64,000 nt of DNA from Bombyx mori (Eukaryota; Arthropoda; Insecta; Lepidoptera; Bombycidae): contig NC_085129.1 of assembly GCF_030269925.1 (NCBI RefSeq), positions 12,267,501 to 12,331,500 of the forward strand. Direction: 5' to 3'. Every line of letters begins with the position of its first letter. The stretch's first letter is position 1. The notes below the pieces were generated by a model that was given only the letters and a program-made list of their open reading frames with translations, did not search any database and was not told the DNA's origin. Shown here in pieces: positions 51,767 through 63,480 of this stretch. The position numbers were made by a program, and so were the translations under genes.

Positions 51767-54700
51767 TCAGCAGGTCCAATGTTCGTTGGGACATTTCTGA
51801 AAATAAAACAAAAAGTATCATAACTCTAGACTTAATTAAAATAAATATGAATTTATTCCGTACAAAAGGAAAATAAATAAAAAACGCTATGTTGTTTTGA
51901 AACGATAATGCGAGAAGGTGTTTAAAACAGCGCGATTGAATGTGTTCCTCGGCGCAATCTTCAACTATAGCTGGCTATTCGATATTGTTAATATTTAACA
52001 TACAAGTTCAGCGGCTACCCGAGCCTATTGTTACCACTAAACTAACGCCGCTTGAATTTGGCTACCTGAACTATTGTTAACACGAAACTAACGCCGCTTG
52101 AATGTCAAAGTCTCTATTGGGTATAGGGACTGTCGCCCCCTTCAACCTGTAATGTAAGTAAGCGGTAGCAGCAGACACAGCCCGCTGAGATTCTCGCCGG
52201 ATCTTTTCAGTGGATCGCTTTTTCGATCCGGTGGTAGATTCAGCAAAGCACTGCCCTTGCTAGGACACGCCCTTGATTGTTAGCAAATTCACCAGGCTGT
52301 TACTAGGATAGGTAGAAAAAAAGAGCAGAAAGGATGGAGGTACTAACGGACTTACAGGCTTAAATATACCCTACTATAAATTTCACCGGTGTCATTTTTT
52401 ACACGATATAAAACTTAATTTTTGATTAGGTTAAGCTGGTTAAGGTTAAGGTTAAGTTGTTGTAGAGTTGACCGGGGGAAACCCCCTACTCTACCCGGGT
52501 TCTGACCCTGGGCGGAGATTGGACATGTGGCGAGACAGTGCAAGGAGAGTCGTTTGATGGGTAGGGCCCTAAAAAAATATCCTTGGGCTTGTGGTTTGCT
52601 CCCAACATCTGCGGACCGTCAAGACCTACATAGGCGCAGAAACCTAATGTATGAGGTTCGGCCGCTGTTCAAAAGGAAAGGAAATGTCAGATATTGGTTG
52701 ATTGAGCCGAACTGATTGAAATAACGATTTTGGTCATGGCTTCTGTTGATTTCCCAATACGTCACCTTCAACATAGCGATTCCGGTACACGTGAACACAT
52801 CGTAGGCACTACAAGGAAATTCTAGGTACTGTCTCAGATCTTTGTCAACGCAGTCGCTGATGGCCTTCTCCACGGCCACTGACCAACCCTCGTGCTCTTT
52901 CGCCCATTGTCGAAGATGCGTTTTGTATGCTTCCTTGATAAGGGTCTTGTTTTCAGTTAAAAAGCCCGACTTTTCGAAAACGCATTGAATGTCCTTGCAC
53001 TGTAAAAGATCAAAACAATTGCTTAATTTGATTATGTTGTTTGTTGGCAGACAAAAATATTACAAATATAGTTTTATTGGACTTGACTGTCTTGCGTTTA
53101 CTACGAAATAAATTTCACTTATACCTTAGCCTCAGCAACACGTGGTGTTTATGCCATGAAATTGTAGCTTATGTGATAGGTTGCTATTTTTAACACAGCG
53201 CCATCTATGAGATATTAATGTTAAACAGTATTACAATTGTCTGTAAAAACTGATTTAAGGCGCAAACTGTTTTAGACTTATGAAACTTACAACTAATAAC
53301 AATAATCAGCATAAGAAATCATTTTATTGTTAATTAATAAATATTGCATCCATTAATCGAAATAAAAACCATCCTATGGCCGAAGTTGGAACAAAACATA
53401 TATTAAAAAAAAAGAAGTTAAAATCGGTTCTGTAGTTTAGGTGTCCATCGCGAACAAACAACTTGACACGTAATTTATTTAAATTAAGAAGATGTGCAGA
53501 TTGGGAAATTTCCCATTTAGTTTATACTTTACTAATCGGCAATATAAAAAAGGTACCCAGCCACAAAAATACAAATACATTATTAAAAATACTTTTACGT
53601 ATTAACCTCGCATTGATTTATTTTTATTATAATATTTCCGATGTGTCGAATACTTCAGTTTTCATGGTTAAAGACAACTAGAGCGATATTTGTTTATCGT
53701 GCCTACTGCTACCGTTAAGAAGTAATGCATACCCTGTTTAAAAGGTAGAATAGCCGTTCTTCTATTTAATTGAGTTTTAGACCACATATCTCAAGTTCAG
53801 AGGCGGCAACTTATTAATCACTTAAGCTATGGGTTGTAAATTCGTTCATAAGTAGGAGAAGTGTTAGCAACGTCATCAGGTTTGAGCCCCGTGAGCTCAC
53901 CTACTAGTTAAGGCGACGCTGATATAGCCTCTCAAGGCTATCAGCTTAGGTAGGAAAAAAAAGGTAGGGGAAAAAATACCGATAATTAAATTTATCACTT
54001 ACAGGTCCAGGCAGCTTTGGGTTGGAACATTCTGCGAGAGGTTCTGGATTCCCCAATTCAGGAATGTTACAGCACGCCGAAATTGGTTTCTGTAAAATAC
54101 CATTTATACCATTTCGTTATATACTTAAACAACACAGATATGAATTTGAAAAGTGAATGGCAGGATGGCATCTAGTAAAAAAAGGGCTCGCCAAAAATTT
54201 GGAATTCTGGTAAAATATTTACTATTGTTGTTGTTGTTTTAGTTGTAGAACCGCAAACGTTACCTTCAAAGTCGGAAATAATTATCATGAAAGTGCTTAA
54301 TATCGTTAAGTGTGTAAAACTTTGAAAAGTATTAAAGCAGGTAAGAATAGTATTTTGAGTTATTAGTGCTCCCAGGGAACAATTTGAGAACGATTATTCG
54401 AAAAAGCCGTTACTCGTATATATAAGGAATATCATCTTTGAGCCATTTTTTATCGCCTTTGTAGGCAGATGAGCATACGGCCTACCTGATGGTGAGTGGT
54501 TACCGTTGCCCATGGAGATCAGCAATGTCAGGATCAGAGCTAAGCTACTGCTTACCATGATTTGCAATTGTAATGATATGTCGTGGTTAAATTATAATAC
54601 GTGAAGCAAAAACTTTGTATCCCTTTTTACGAAAATTGCGCGGGCGGAGGAGTATGAAATTTTCCATACTTATAGAGAAGAAGTGCAGAATGTTAACATT

Positions 54701-55978
54701 TTTTTAAGATAATGCATAAAAGATACATTAAATCAATAAAGAAAACGTTACACACACTACCATGTATTTGACACCACACATACGTATAAATATACTCTTT
54801 GTAAATTGTCAAAAAGTCTGTGGTCAAATTGAGAATAAATTAATATTGTTTGTCTATAACATTATTTGTCTATAGTTTAGTCTTGACGAAATCAGTGATT
54901 ATAGAAGTATAATAAATAGTCTTTGACAATAGAACCAATAAGAATGTTCAAACTTATAATTTCAATTAATTATAGTTGAATTTCGACTACTGCGGGGACC
55001 ACTACTATTATTATAATACATACCAAAGTTGCTTTCGCTGCTTGAGCTACCTGGAAATATTTTTTTTTTTAAATTAGTACAAAGACTCCTAATTTAAAAA
55101 TAATTTAGAAAGGTTTTCTTTGGATTTTACAGCAAGGCGCATTTTTTTTTTCTTTTGGGATTACTTAAGTGTAGTATAACAAAATAAAAAAAAGGTATTG
55201 GATATCACTAAACGACTTTGTTATTTATATATTTCTCTGGCGCTCAGTCAAGTTCTAAGTATTTATGGGTTCAGTATCGAGATATTATACGTGTTATTAT
55301 AATAATAGTACAAGACGTGCTCTGCGGATTCACACGGCTTAAATTTGTAATTTAGATCTTATAAAACACGTAACATTTTCCCGAGATAAAAACTCTCACA
55401 CTCTCTGTAGCATAAAGTACCAATCGATTTACACTAATTTACGATTCAGAAAATACATTGTAGTACTTAATTTAAGAGATATACCTGGAGTTCCCCGTTA
55501 TGCTATTTACCATAATGCTAACTTTTACAAAATTCAGTACACTAGTATTTAATAGCTAGCAGATTTATTGGAGGTAGGACCTCTTGTGAGTCCGCACGAC
55601 TAGGTGCCACCGCCCTGCCTATTTCTGCCGTGAAGCAGTAATGCGTTTCGGTTTGAAATGGTGGGGCAGCCGTTGTAACTATACTGAGACATTAGAATTT
55701 ATATCTCAAGGTGGGTGGCGCATTTACGTTGTAGATGTCTATGGGCTCCAGTAACCACTTAACACCAGGTGGGCTGTGAGCTTGTCCACCCATCTAAGCA
55801 ATAAAAAATAAAATAAAATAAAACTTGGCTTTGCCTGGGTCATGTTATTGAAATATGACACAAAAAATTTATGTAGGTAAAACAAAAGTCGAATTTTTCA
55901 AACAGTATTCTAAATCAAACTGTTTAAAAATAGAACATTACTCACTGTAAAAATTGCAAATAAGACACAAACTTTCAT
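51767..55978 (-). CDS. OBP-c, Plus-C-like odorant-binding protein with short C-terminus
   Basis: Exons on the minus strand: 55978-55946 (MKVCVLFAIFT), 55050-55024, 54089-54003, 52999-52766 and 51796-51767, with gt/ag borders and all introns phase 0, giving 136 residues. Exon 3 has the CC pair (ACCNIPEL) and one Cys. Exon 4 begins CKDIQC and ends with a Cx7C pair (CSAYDVFTC). Exon 5 is only KCPNEHWTC before TGA, where OBP-a and OBP-b have 26-29 codons with three cysteines. Exon 2 is only 9 codons and lacks the usual Cys, leaving ten. It could be a derived but functional OBP or an early pseudogene. Exons 1-4 are intact and splice signals are good. Confidence 0.8.
52167..52325 (+). mobile_element. 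LINE-B 3' UTR fragment in OBP-c intron 4
   Basis: Matches the LINE-B 3' UTR (cagcccgctgagattctcgc to aggtagaaaaaaa). Confidence 0.7.
52430..52725 (+). other. possible retroelement ORF fragment in OBP-c intron 4
   Basis: A plus-strand frame contains GHVARQCKES (half a zinc knuckle) and DRQDLHRRRNLMYEVRPLF before a stop at 52713-52715. The composition looks like the end of a LINE ORF1. It is preceded by a ggttaaggttaag run. Family not identified. Confidence 0.35.
53000..54002 (-). other. OBP-c intron 3
   Basis: Contains an old SINE-like stretch (about 53698-53855) and a LINE-B 3' fragment (53862-53966). Otherwise AT-rich. Confidence 0.6.
53862..53966 (+). mobile_element. LINE-B 3' UTR fragment
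   Basis: Last ~100 bp of the LINE-B 3' UTR (ctctcaaggctatcagcttagg, A-run). Confidence 0.8.
54444..54558 (-). mobile_element. LINE-A 3' fragment in OBP-c intron 2
   Basis: LINE-A terminus on the minus strand, moderately diverged. Confidence 0.8.
54591..55006 (+). mobile_element. Helitron-like H-A in OBP-c intron 2
   Basis: Runs from taatacgtgaagcaaaaac to the gaatttcgactactgcgggg end. It lies next to the exon 2 donor (55018-55023), and its CTAG end has mutated to ctac. Confidence 0.7.
55567..55808 (+). mobile_element. Bm1-like SINE in OBP-c intron 1
   Basis: Complete body and A-rich tail, antisense to the gene. Confidence 0.9.
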
Positions 55979-56072
55979 TTTTATGATTTTTCACTCACCA
56001 CCCTTCCCAACACAAATACGTATTCGAGAACGGCTCGGATAAACAAAACTGCTATAATAGAGACAGTTTAAC

Positions 56073-56085
56073 TTATTTATAAATA
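56073..56085 (-). promoter_or_regulatory. possible OBP-c TATA element
   Basis: tatttataaata about 100 nt 5' of the OBP-c ATG. The sequence is symmetric and the spacing is loose, so this is tentative. Confidence 0.35.
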
Positions 56086-56440
56086 CGCACTATCTAGAGT
56101 CAAAGTTCAATTGAGTCATTCGAAGAAAATCATTATCGTTATAAACATTAAAATTGTAGAATTACAATTGTTCTGACATTGTCCATTAATAAAAGCGATT
56201 TGAATTTAAAATTTAAAAACAGCGTGTCACCTTAAGTTGAACCTTTTCACTGCTTACTTGCTACAGGCAAAGCAGAGAGTGATAAGAAAATTCTGTGCTT
56301 ACGAAGTTTGTAAACAAAACAAATTAAATCGTTCTATTAGTGTATGGTATATGACAGCTTACTATGAACATCGGTGAAATTTTACAATATTAAGTGATCG
56401 TTTTAAAACCAATAGTCTTTAGCACTTAAGATGTTTTAGG

Positions 56441-56695
56441 TTTTTTTTTGTTGCTTTAATGGGTGAACGAGCTCACGGCTCGCCTGGGGTTAAGCGGGTA
56501 CCGGAGCCCATCGACATCCACAACGTAAATGCCGCCACCCCTTTGACATATAAGTTCTAAAGTCTCAGTTTTTACAGTACAACGGCTGCCCTACCTACCA
56601 TACCCTTCAGACCGAAACGTATTACTGCTCCACGGTAGAAATAGGCAGGGTGGTGATACCTACCCGTTCGGACTCACAAAACGTCCTACTGTCAG
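56441..56695 (-). mobile_element. diverged Bm1-like SINE
   Basis: Body on the minus strand with a short tandem insertion near ctacctaccataccc. Confidence 0.82.
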
Positions 56696-57407
56696 TCCAC
56701 AAGACTTCCTGCCACCACCAAACTGCTGAAACGCATGATGGAAAACACGCGGGAGCTATGATGGCCATACGTCATTAGTAACAAGCCTTACCCAGAATAA
56801 ATTAATAGAATGACTTAACCTTAACGCTTATTTTGCGCCTTGAAGACATTTCATTTCTTAGTTTTGTTTTCAATCCGGTCGCAAACAATACTGTGAACTT
56901 TTTATCTTACGTTCCATTAAAAATAATGGCATATCGATTGTTTATTAGCACGTGACTAAGTTTAATGTGAATATTTTAATACAAAAAGTTGTAATTCGTT
57001 ATTATTATGATTGTAGTATAAATGGGCAAATGACCGTGATTTGCAAAGCCTATACTCCTCAGTAAAGATCACCGTCAATCTTGCGACATGAGATGGAAAT
57101 CAAAATCTTATTATAATAAGGTTGTCCTGAACTGAATCTGAATTAGTTAGGTCAGAAATAGTTAGTTAGCTAGAAATTGCTCAGTGAAATTAATATGTGG
57201 GCGTTTCCAACACAAATATTATGTAATGAATACCACAAAAAAGTTTACCTAAAGAAATCATATTGTCGAAATAATAAAAAGTTCCAGTTTACGTGCGATT
57301 CTACCAATGTTCAAACTCCGCAGGCATGTATAATTTTTTTCCAACGAAAAACGTATCGAACCTTATATTCACGAATGACTTCCACGGAGAATAATTTTAA
57401 TATGTAA
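56696..57407. other. non-coding DNA
   Basis: Short open frame at 57177-57407 has no recognisable domain. Nothing else seen. Confidence 0.4.
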
Positions 57408-57637
57408 GGTAGTAGGTTGTGTATTGTAAGCCCGCACTTGTATTAGATACTATTAACCTACCTGCTTCTGCCCCCAAGCTGTCATGCTTTTGAGTTTTAA
57501 GGTGGGATTGCCGTTACATAGAGAGTCGGGACTTAACCTCAGAATGAGTGGCGGCATGCATATTAACATTGAATTCCGATAATCATATAAAACTATGTGG
57601 GCGGTGAGTTCGTTCACCTATCTAGGCAATAAATATA
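57408..57637 (+). mobile_element. old Bm1-like SINE
   Basis: Strongly diverged body ending atctaggcaataaatata. Confidence 0.6.
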
Positions 57638-58307
57638 ATTCTTTATACGATTTGTATACCTATTAATATTAATGCGTTTTTTTATTTATTTAAATAGAAT
57701 CGTTAATAGTTAGTTATCATCTTGAAAATTACGTGTTCCAATTGCAGATTTTGTAAAATACTCAATCCACATTTGGTCACGATTTATATGGATCTTCAGG
57801 AAGATGTCTTAACGACTTGATTAGTCGTAGGCACTTCGCAATAATCTAGATTTTATGCTCCATAAAATGTTTGGATTGTTGGACGAGCATTGGCTATTAA
57901 AGCAGAATTGACGATTCACGTAATTTTATCTGGCAAACAAATTAGTGTATTAGAAACTAGGGTTGTTTGTGTTGAAAATTATTAAAAAAAATATCGGAAA
58001 ATGCAACTTACTTTAAATATTCATCGTCCTGAATGGTTTTCTGGTGTATCGTATGTACCAGAAACATACAAGACAAGCCCACACAGATAACAAAACCCAA
58101 ATGCCTTTTGCTTTAACCCAAGATCTGACTCGAACACTAAACCCCAGCCTAAAGATGCGACCACTATTAGTAATGTTTCTAAATAATACCTAATTGCTTT
58201 GTTTATTGCATTATTGGGTGAACAGTCCACTCTGTCTCTAGTAACTACCCAGATGTAGGTATAATATATTCGTCAATAACTTTTAGTACGTACTAAGAAA
58301 AATTGGT
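57638..58307. other. non-coding DNA
   Basis: AT-rich; nothing recognised. Confidence 0.4.
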
Positions 58308-58398
58308 ATCTACCAAGCGGGATTTGAACACAGGCACAAAAATTGCATTGCTAAATACGGGTACGTCGGGCATCTTATCCTTAATGCCCCGGCCGCTT
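58308..58398 (-). mobile_element. SINE head fragment (tRNA-derived)
   Basis: Minus strand resembles the tRNA-like head of the SINE (ttaaggataagatgcccgac A-box side, gtgttcaaatcccgc B-box side) without the body. Confidence 0.5.
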
Positions 58399-58652
58399 TT
58401 GAAAACATAAACAAATTATTCCTACAACAGAAAGAGCGTTACGAATTATATTATTATTATCTTGAGTGACGTCGATACAGTGAAATATTGAGGACTTATA
58501 GTTGTAAAATGATACTCAATATATTATAAGTCATGTGCAACAATTACGAATGCCAACGGATCTCTTATCTTTGTTATTGTTTTGAAGTTTTGCTATGTGA
58601 ATTAATACAGGGACTTTAATTATATGTTGAATAGTGATCTAAAAATTACGGG

Positions 58653-58900
58653 TTTTTTTAAATTTATTGCTTAGATGGATGGACTAGCTCACAGCCCACC
58701 TGGTGTTAATTGGTTACTGGAGCCCATTGACATCTACAACGTAAATTGCCACCCACCTTGAGATATAAGTTCTAAGGTCTCAAGTATAGTTCCAACGGCT
58801 GCCCCACCCTTCAAACCGAAACGCATTACTGCTTCACGGCAGAAATAGCCAGGGCGGTGGTACCTACCCGTGCGGACTCACAAGAGATCTTACCACCAAT
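58653..58900 (-). mobile_element. Bm1-like SINE
   Basis: Body on the minus strand with poly(A). Confidence 0.9.
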
Positions 58901-59358
58901 AAATGATCATAGAGAACGATGTTCGCGCTAAAGCTTATTTATTTATTTTTCTTATTTACTTAAGAGTTAGAGGAGGATAAACGATCTGTAATGTTTTTGA
59001 CTTGGAACGAGTGACTTCTGACACGTGCCTTTCATTTCAGGGACGGACAATATACATAATTATGGCGTCATAAAAGACTTATGTATACATATTTTAAAAT
59101 TGATGTTTAAATAAAGGAAAATCTTCTTAACATCCTCATTTGTATACCATGAAGATATTTGTTGAATTTCACGGACTTCTTAACCTTGTACATAAATTTT
59201 GTGTAATACCCAAGGGGGTTGTGAGCGCTCATTTTATGGCCCGTAAACAAGTCTTACGTACGCACATTGTTGTGTGGACACCGTTAGCGATGTCTATGAC
59301 GAATTTTATTGCTATTTGTAGAACGAAAGAATCCCTTTTCGTGTCTAGAAATTAAAAG
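58901..59358. other. non-coding DNA
   Basis: One open frame (59140-59355) without a recognisable domain. Nothing else. Confidence 0.4.
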
Positions 59359-59360
59359 GA

Positions 59361-59388
<28 letters not shown>
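59359..59388. repeat. (TA)n microsatellite
   Basis: About 14 ta repeats directly before an H-A Helitron start; it may have grown from the element's AT-rich terminus. Confidence 0.9.
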
Positions 59389-59392
<4 letters not shown>

Positions 59393-59801
59393 AATACGTG
59401 AAGCAAAAACTTTGTATCCCTTTTTAAGAAAATTGCGTGGACGGAGGAGGATGAAATTTTCCACACTTATAGAGAATATAGAGAAGAAGTGCACAATGCT
59501 AATATTTTTTTAAAATAATTCATAAAAGGTACATTAAATCAATAAAGAAAACATTACACACACTACATACCATGTATTTGACGCAAACACGTATGCATAC
59601 TATTTATTGTCAAACTTTTGTTCTTGACGTCTGTTGTCAAATTGAGAATAGATTAAATATTGTTTGTCTTTGTTAATATTTTATATAGTGTAGTCTTGGC
59701 GAAATTTGTGATTATAGAAGTATAAAATACAATCATAATAGTGTACAAACTTACAATTCCAATTAATTATAGTCGAATTTCGAGTACTGCGGGACCTCTA
59801 G
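59388..59801 (+). mobile_element. Helitron-like H-A
   Basis: From attaatacgtgaagcaaaaa to gcgggacctCTAG, with the subterminal hairpin partly changed (gtcgaatttcgag). Confidence 0.75.
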
Positions 59802-60026
59802 TATGACATTAACATTTCATTAACATGATGAACCAAAACATTTTTCGAGCAAATATGAGAAATCAATAATTAATAATTAAAATATAACAACATTATAGTA
59901 TCTACAGACAAAATTAAACCTGCTTTTACTGTTTAATGTCGGGAAAGCTGTTAAGTTTTCGAAATGTCGTAAATAATATAATGACTTTAAAAAACGCAAT
60001 AATAAACTTTAAAAATTAAAATAAAC

Positions 60027-60188
60027 TTTTTTTTATTGTCCTTGTAGGCAGACGAGCATACGGCCCACCTGATGGTGAGTAGTTACCCTCGCTCAATGAC
60101 TTCAACAATGTCAGGGACAGAGCCAAGCCGGCTGCCTACCGTTTAATAATCTCCACAGACCTTGTTTGAAGAAGGACATGTTATAGCG
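60027..60188 (-). mobile_element. LINE-A 3' fragment
   Basis: LINE-A terminus including the end of the ORF on the minus strand. Confidence 0.82.
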
Positions 60189-60570
60189 TAAGCTGTAATA
60201 AAACTATCATTTATCAAATATGAATCAATGAAATTAATTTTTTGATGATATAGGTAATGTTATGAAGAAAATTTTAGACTGTTAAAGCACACTGGGCGAA
60301 AAGCGAACATTTACATACTAAAGTCAAACCTACATTTTCCTAAATCTGCGTATGTCTACTTACTATTGGTAGATGCGTTTAACAGGCCAATTAAACAGAT
60401 GAGGACTTGTGAAGTGTTTCATTAAGCGCGGAATGGTCGGTGCGAGCCACGTTACGCGGCTTATTGACTGTAATCCCGTTCATGGCTTTCTGAAGTGTCC
60501 AGCGGCGCCGTACTTAAACGTATCGAATGGTTTTTTTAAGTTTCTGTGTTCTCAAAAGCAATCTTCTTAT

Positions 60571-60998
60571 TCGTGGCCTAAAGGATAAGACGTCCGGTGC
60601 ATTCGTATGTAGCGATGCACCGGTGTTCGAATCCCGCAGGCGGGTACCAATTTTTCTAATGAAATACGTATTTAACAAGTATTCACGATCGACTTCCACG
60701 GTGTAGGAATAGCATCGTGTAATAAAATCAAACTCGCAAAATTATAATTTGCGTAATTACTGGGGATAGGACCTCTTGTGGGTCCGCACGGGTAGGTAGC
60801 ACCATCCTGACTATTTCTGCCGTGAAGCAGTAATGCGTTTAGGTTTGAACGGTGGGACAGCCGTTGTAGCTATGCCTTAGAGCTCATATCTAAAGGTGGA
60901 TGGCGCATTTACGTGGTAGACGTCTGTGGGCTCCGATAACCACTTAACACCAGGTGGGCTGTAAGCTCATCTACCTACCTATGCAATAAATAAAAAAA
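60571..60998 (+). mobile_element. full-length Bm1-like SINE with tRNA-derived head
   Basis: The most complete copy in the window, ~430 bp. The head has an A-box region (tggcctaaaggataaga, 60574-60590) and a B box (ggtgttcgaatcccgc, from 60622), the RNA polymerase III internal promoter. A middle region, the common body and an A-rich tail follow. The truncated copies elsewhere correspond to its last ~240 bp. Confidence 0.85.
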
Positions 60999-61414
60999 TG
61001 CAGCCGTGGATTAATGATAAGGATTTGTGTCACCTGACGTGAAGTCCGAATTAAAATGCAAAACATTGATTAAATATTTTTTTGGTTGGCACCGAAGGTA
61101 CATGAGCTCTATCTGCGGTAAATGGTGGTCTATAGTTTCTCATACATCTAAGCTACCGCGGTAGATTATTTTCGTACGAAGTTTTTCGAATTTAATTTTC
61201 ATATTCATGTTTATCGGAATGGTTGTCCGTAATGTCACCATGCATTAAATTTTCGTGTATTTTGTTTTGAATCATATCTTTTTGTGAGTTCCTTAACGAA
61301 TACTCAAATTGATCTTGTAATAATTTCTTAGCATCGCGTAATGCGTTTCACAATGTTATATTTTCATGGTACAATCTGGCTCTGAGATGATAGCACCACT
61401 GTTTTTATGGAACT

Positions 61415-61531
61415 TAAGACATGTCCTTCTTCAATATCCTCCTAGTATTGGTGACGTCCATGGACAGTAATTTCTTTCCATCACGTTAGCTGCAACCTCA
61501 TCTGCCTACAAGAGGAGCAAAAAAAAAAGAA
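61415..61531 (+). mobile_element. old LINE-A 3' fragment
   Basis: Diverged ORF end (gacatgtccttcttcaa) and 3' UTR with A-run. Confidence 0.6.
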
Positions 61532-61734
61532 TCCACTCTTAGCTCCGAGATGCGTTTTCAGTAAATATGCCCAATAAATACGACTATAAAAAGCCATTTT
61601 AATTTATTACGTTACCGTGGGAAGCTGTGCGTAGAAATGATGTAAAGTTTTCAATGGGAGCTATATTCGCAATCTGAAACTATACTACAATATTAAGGGT
61701 TATTTTGATATTGTAGAAAAAAACTATCAGCACC

Positions 61735-61825
61735 TTTTTATTACTTAGACGGGTTACCGGAGCCAATAGACATTTTCAACGTAAATGCCGTCACCTACCT
61801 TTGTTAATGAGTTCTAAGTTCTAAC
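61735..61825 (-). mobile_element. SINE fragment
   Basis: 3' part of the SINE body on the minus strand. Confidence 0.6.
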
Positions 61826-61857
61826 GTCTAGCGAGTTGATACAAATAAAAAAAAAAT

Positions 61858-62187
61858 GTTTAAAAAATCAAACAAAATAGGCTTTTATAGAAAATCCAAC
61901 TAAAAAATAGAAAACAAATTTTAATACATTTGAAATAAAAATAGTGTCAGGAAAAATGATTTTATTATAAAAAAGCGCGGGGTGCTTTTCAGGATATTAT
62001 CAAAATAACCCTACTACTCATATCTGTTTATAAAGTATTTCTAACTACTGATACCATGCACCCCACACTTTTTTTACAATAAAATAATTTTTTCTTACAC
62101 TATTTTTAATTCAAATTTATTAAAATTTATTTTCTATTTTTTAGTTAGATTTTCTATAAAAGCGTATTTTGTTAGTTTTTTTTAAAC
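61858..62187. mobile_element. foldback MITE with ~130-bp terminal inverted repeats
   Basis: Left arm 61858-61984 and right arm 62058-62187 are complementary for nearly their whole length, with scattered differences (for example cttttatagaaaatcc and ctttttt...gtgtgggg near the ends). They flank a ~73-bp unique middle. Arms begin gtttaaaaaa. No ORF. The superfamily is not clear from the ends. Confidence 0.85.
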
Positions 62188-62909
62188 TATTATTTATTTT
62201 TCATTTATTTTTAAATATTGAATTGCCATCGGTCCTTAATAAGTAGGTAAAGGTATACCCTTTCGAGTTAATCCGACGTTTTGAAGGGGGTCAAAATCAT
62301 GTTCAAAGATTCCGTTACATACTAACATACATACGTCTAAATCTAATAAAAGCGTATTAAAAAAAAGCATTCGTGTCTTTTCGGAAAAAAAAAGTTGTTT
62401 AATGTTAAATAAAGTTCAGTGCCGCAACGTGAGCTCACAACTACGTAACTTAGGCGCCTTATCGCCGTCACACCGCTCCAATCATATTTCCTTTTGTTTG
62501 TCCAGCGTCTCCCCAAAGCCGGCGACGCCATTGTCAAGAGAAAAAAAAAATACAAAACACCCTACCACGGGTTTCTGATCACGATTCATCCCGATTAATT
62601 TGGTCAGACTTACAAACAAATCACGTTTCGTTTAGAATATACTTTTATCGCAACAAAAAAAATTATAGAACGTATTTAGAAAGTGTAACTAAATAATTTA
62701 AGCAGTGATATGAAGTTGGATTTCGATCTTATTCCTTTGAAAAATCCTCAAATGATAGTCGTTTATTTAGTGAATCAGATTAATCAAAAGAACGGGTATA
62801 CTTTGTTTGTTTCTCTTTTAAAATGAAATTATATCTTGAGCACTAGTGTTAGGGAGTCTTTTGAGTTAGCACGTTTACTGGTTCCTTGCGTTTTTCCGCC
62901 GGTCTCCAA
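62188..62909. other. non-coding DNA
   Basis: Nothing recognised. Confidence 0.4.
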
Positions 62910-63057
62910 GCCACCGTTGTAACTATACTTGAGACCTTAGAACTTATATCTCAAGGTGGGTGGCGCATTTACGTTGTGGATGTCTGTGGGCTCCAGTAAC
63001 TACTTAACACCTGTGGGCTGTGAGCTTGTCCACCAATCTAAGCAATAAAAAAAAACC
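62910..63057 (+). mobile_element. Bm1-like SINE, 3' half
   Basis: From the ccgttgtaactatacttgag region to gcaataaaaaaaa. Confidence 0.85.
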
Positions 63058-63099
63058 AGAGGCAGTCTCAAACTTCTGTATCAACTGTTTTTGTTGTTG

Positions 63100-63480
63100 T
63101 AGCCCACTGGTACATAAGGCCCTCATAAGCTGTCTACACTTGACCTTCTGTTACGCTTGCTCCTAGACATCTCTCCAGGTCACGTCAGCAGTCCTCATCT
63201 CGCTCTCCACGGTGCGTCGCCAAGTGTGTACAGGGCGACCAGGTCTTCTCCTGCCACGCGGTTGCCACTCAAACGCAATTGATGCCGCGTTGACTCCGCT
63301 GCGCCGTAGAGTGTGCCCTATCCAATGCCATTTCCAATGGGCAATGTTTTGAGTGATGGCGGTTTGATCACAACCAGTCCAGAGGTCTTTATTTGATATA
63401 GTGACCGGCCAGAATATACGGAGTATTGTCCTCAAGCACTTATATACAAACATACAACTGTGAGCCAAAGTAATAGCGTA
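63100..63480 (-). pseudogene. RTE-like LINE C-terminal fragment
   Basis: The minus-strand frame from 63468 to 63163 reads KCLRTILRIFWPVTISN, WHWIGHTLRR, RGRRRPGRPVHTWRRTVESE and TWRDV. This is the conserved C-terminal end of RTE-type endonuclease/RT proteins (Leu-Arg-Ile-Arg-Trp and GRP.TWRR motifs). The catalytic domains are absent and downstream sequence is degenerate. 5'-truncated dead copy. Confidence 0.78.

Noticed and set aside
52430..52480. Telomeric repeat (TTAGG)n
   Set aside because: The ggttaaggttaag run lacks regular TTAGG units and is very short.
60571..60650. A functional tRNA gene
   Set aside because: Same reason: it is continuous with SINE body sequence and lacks a cloverleaf.
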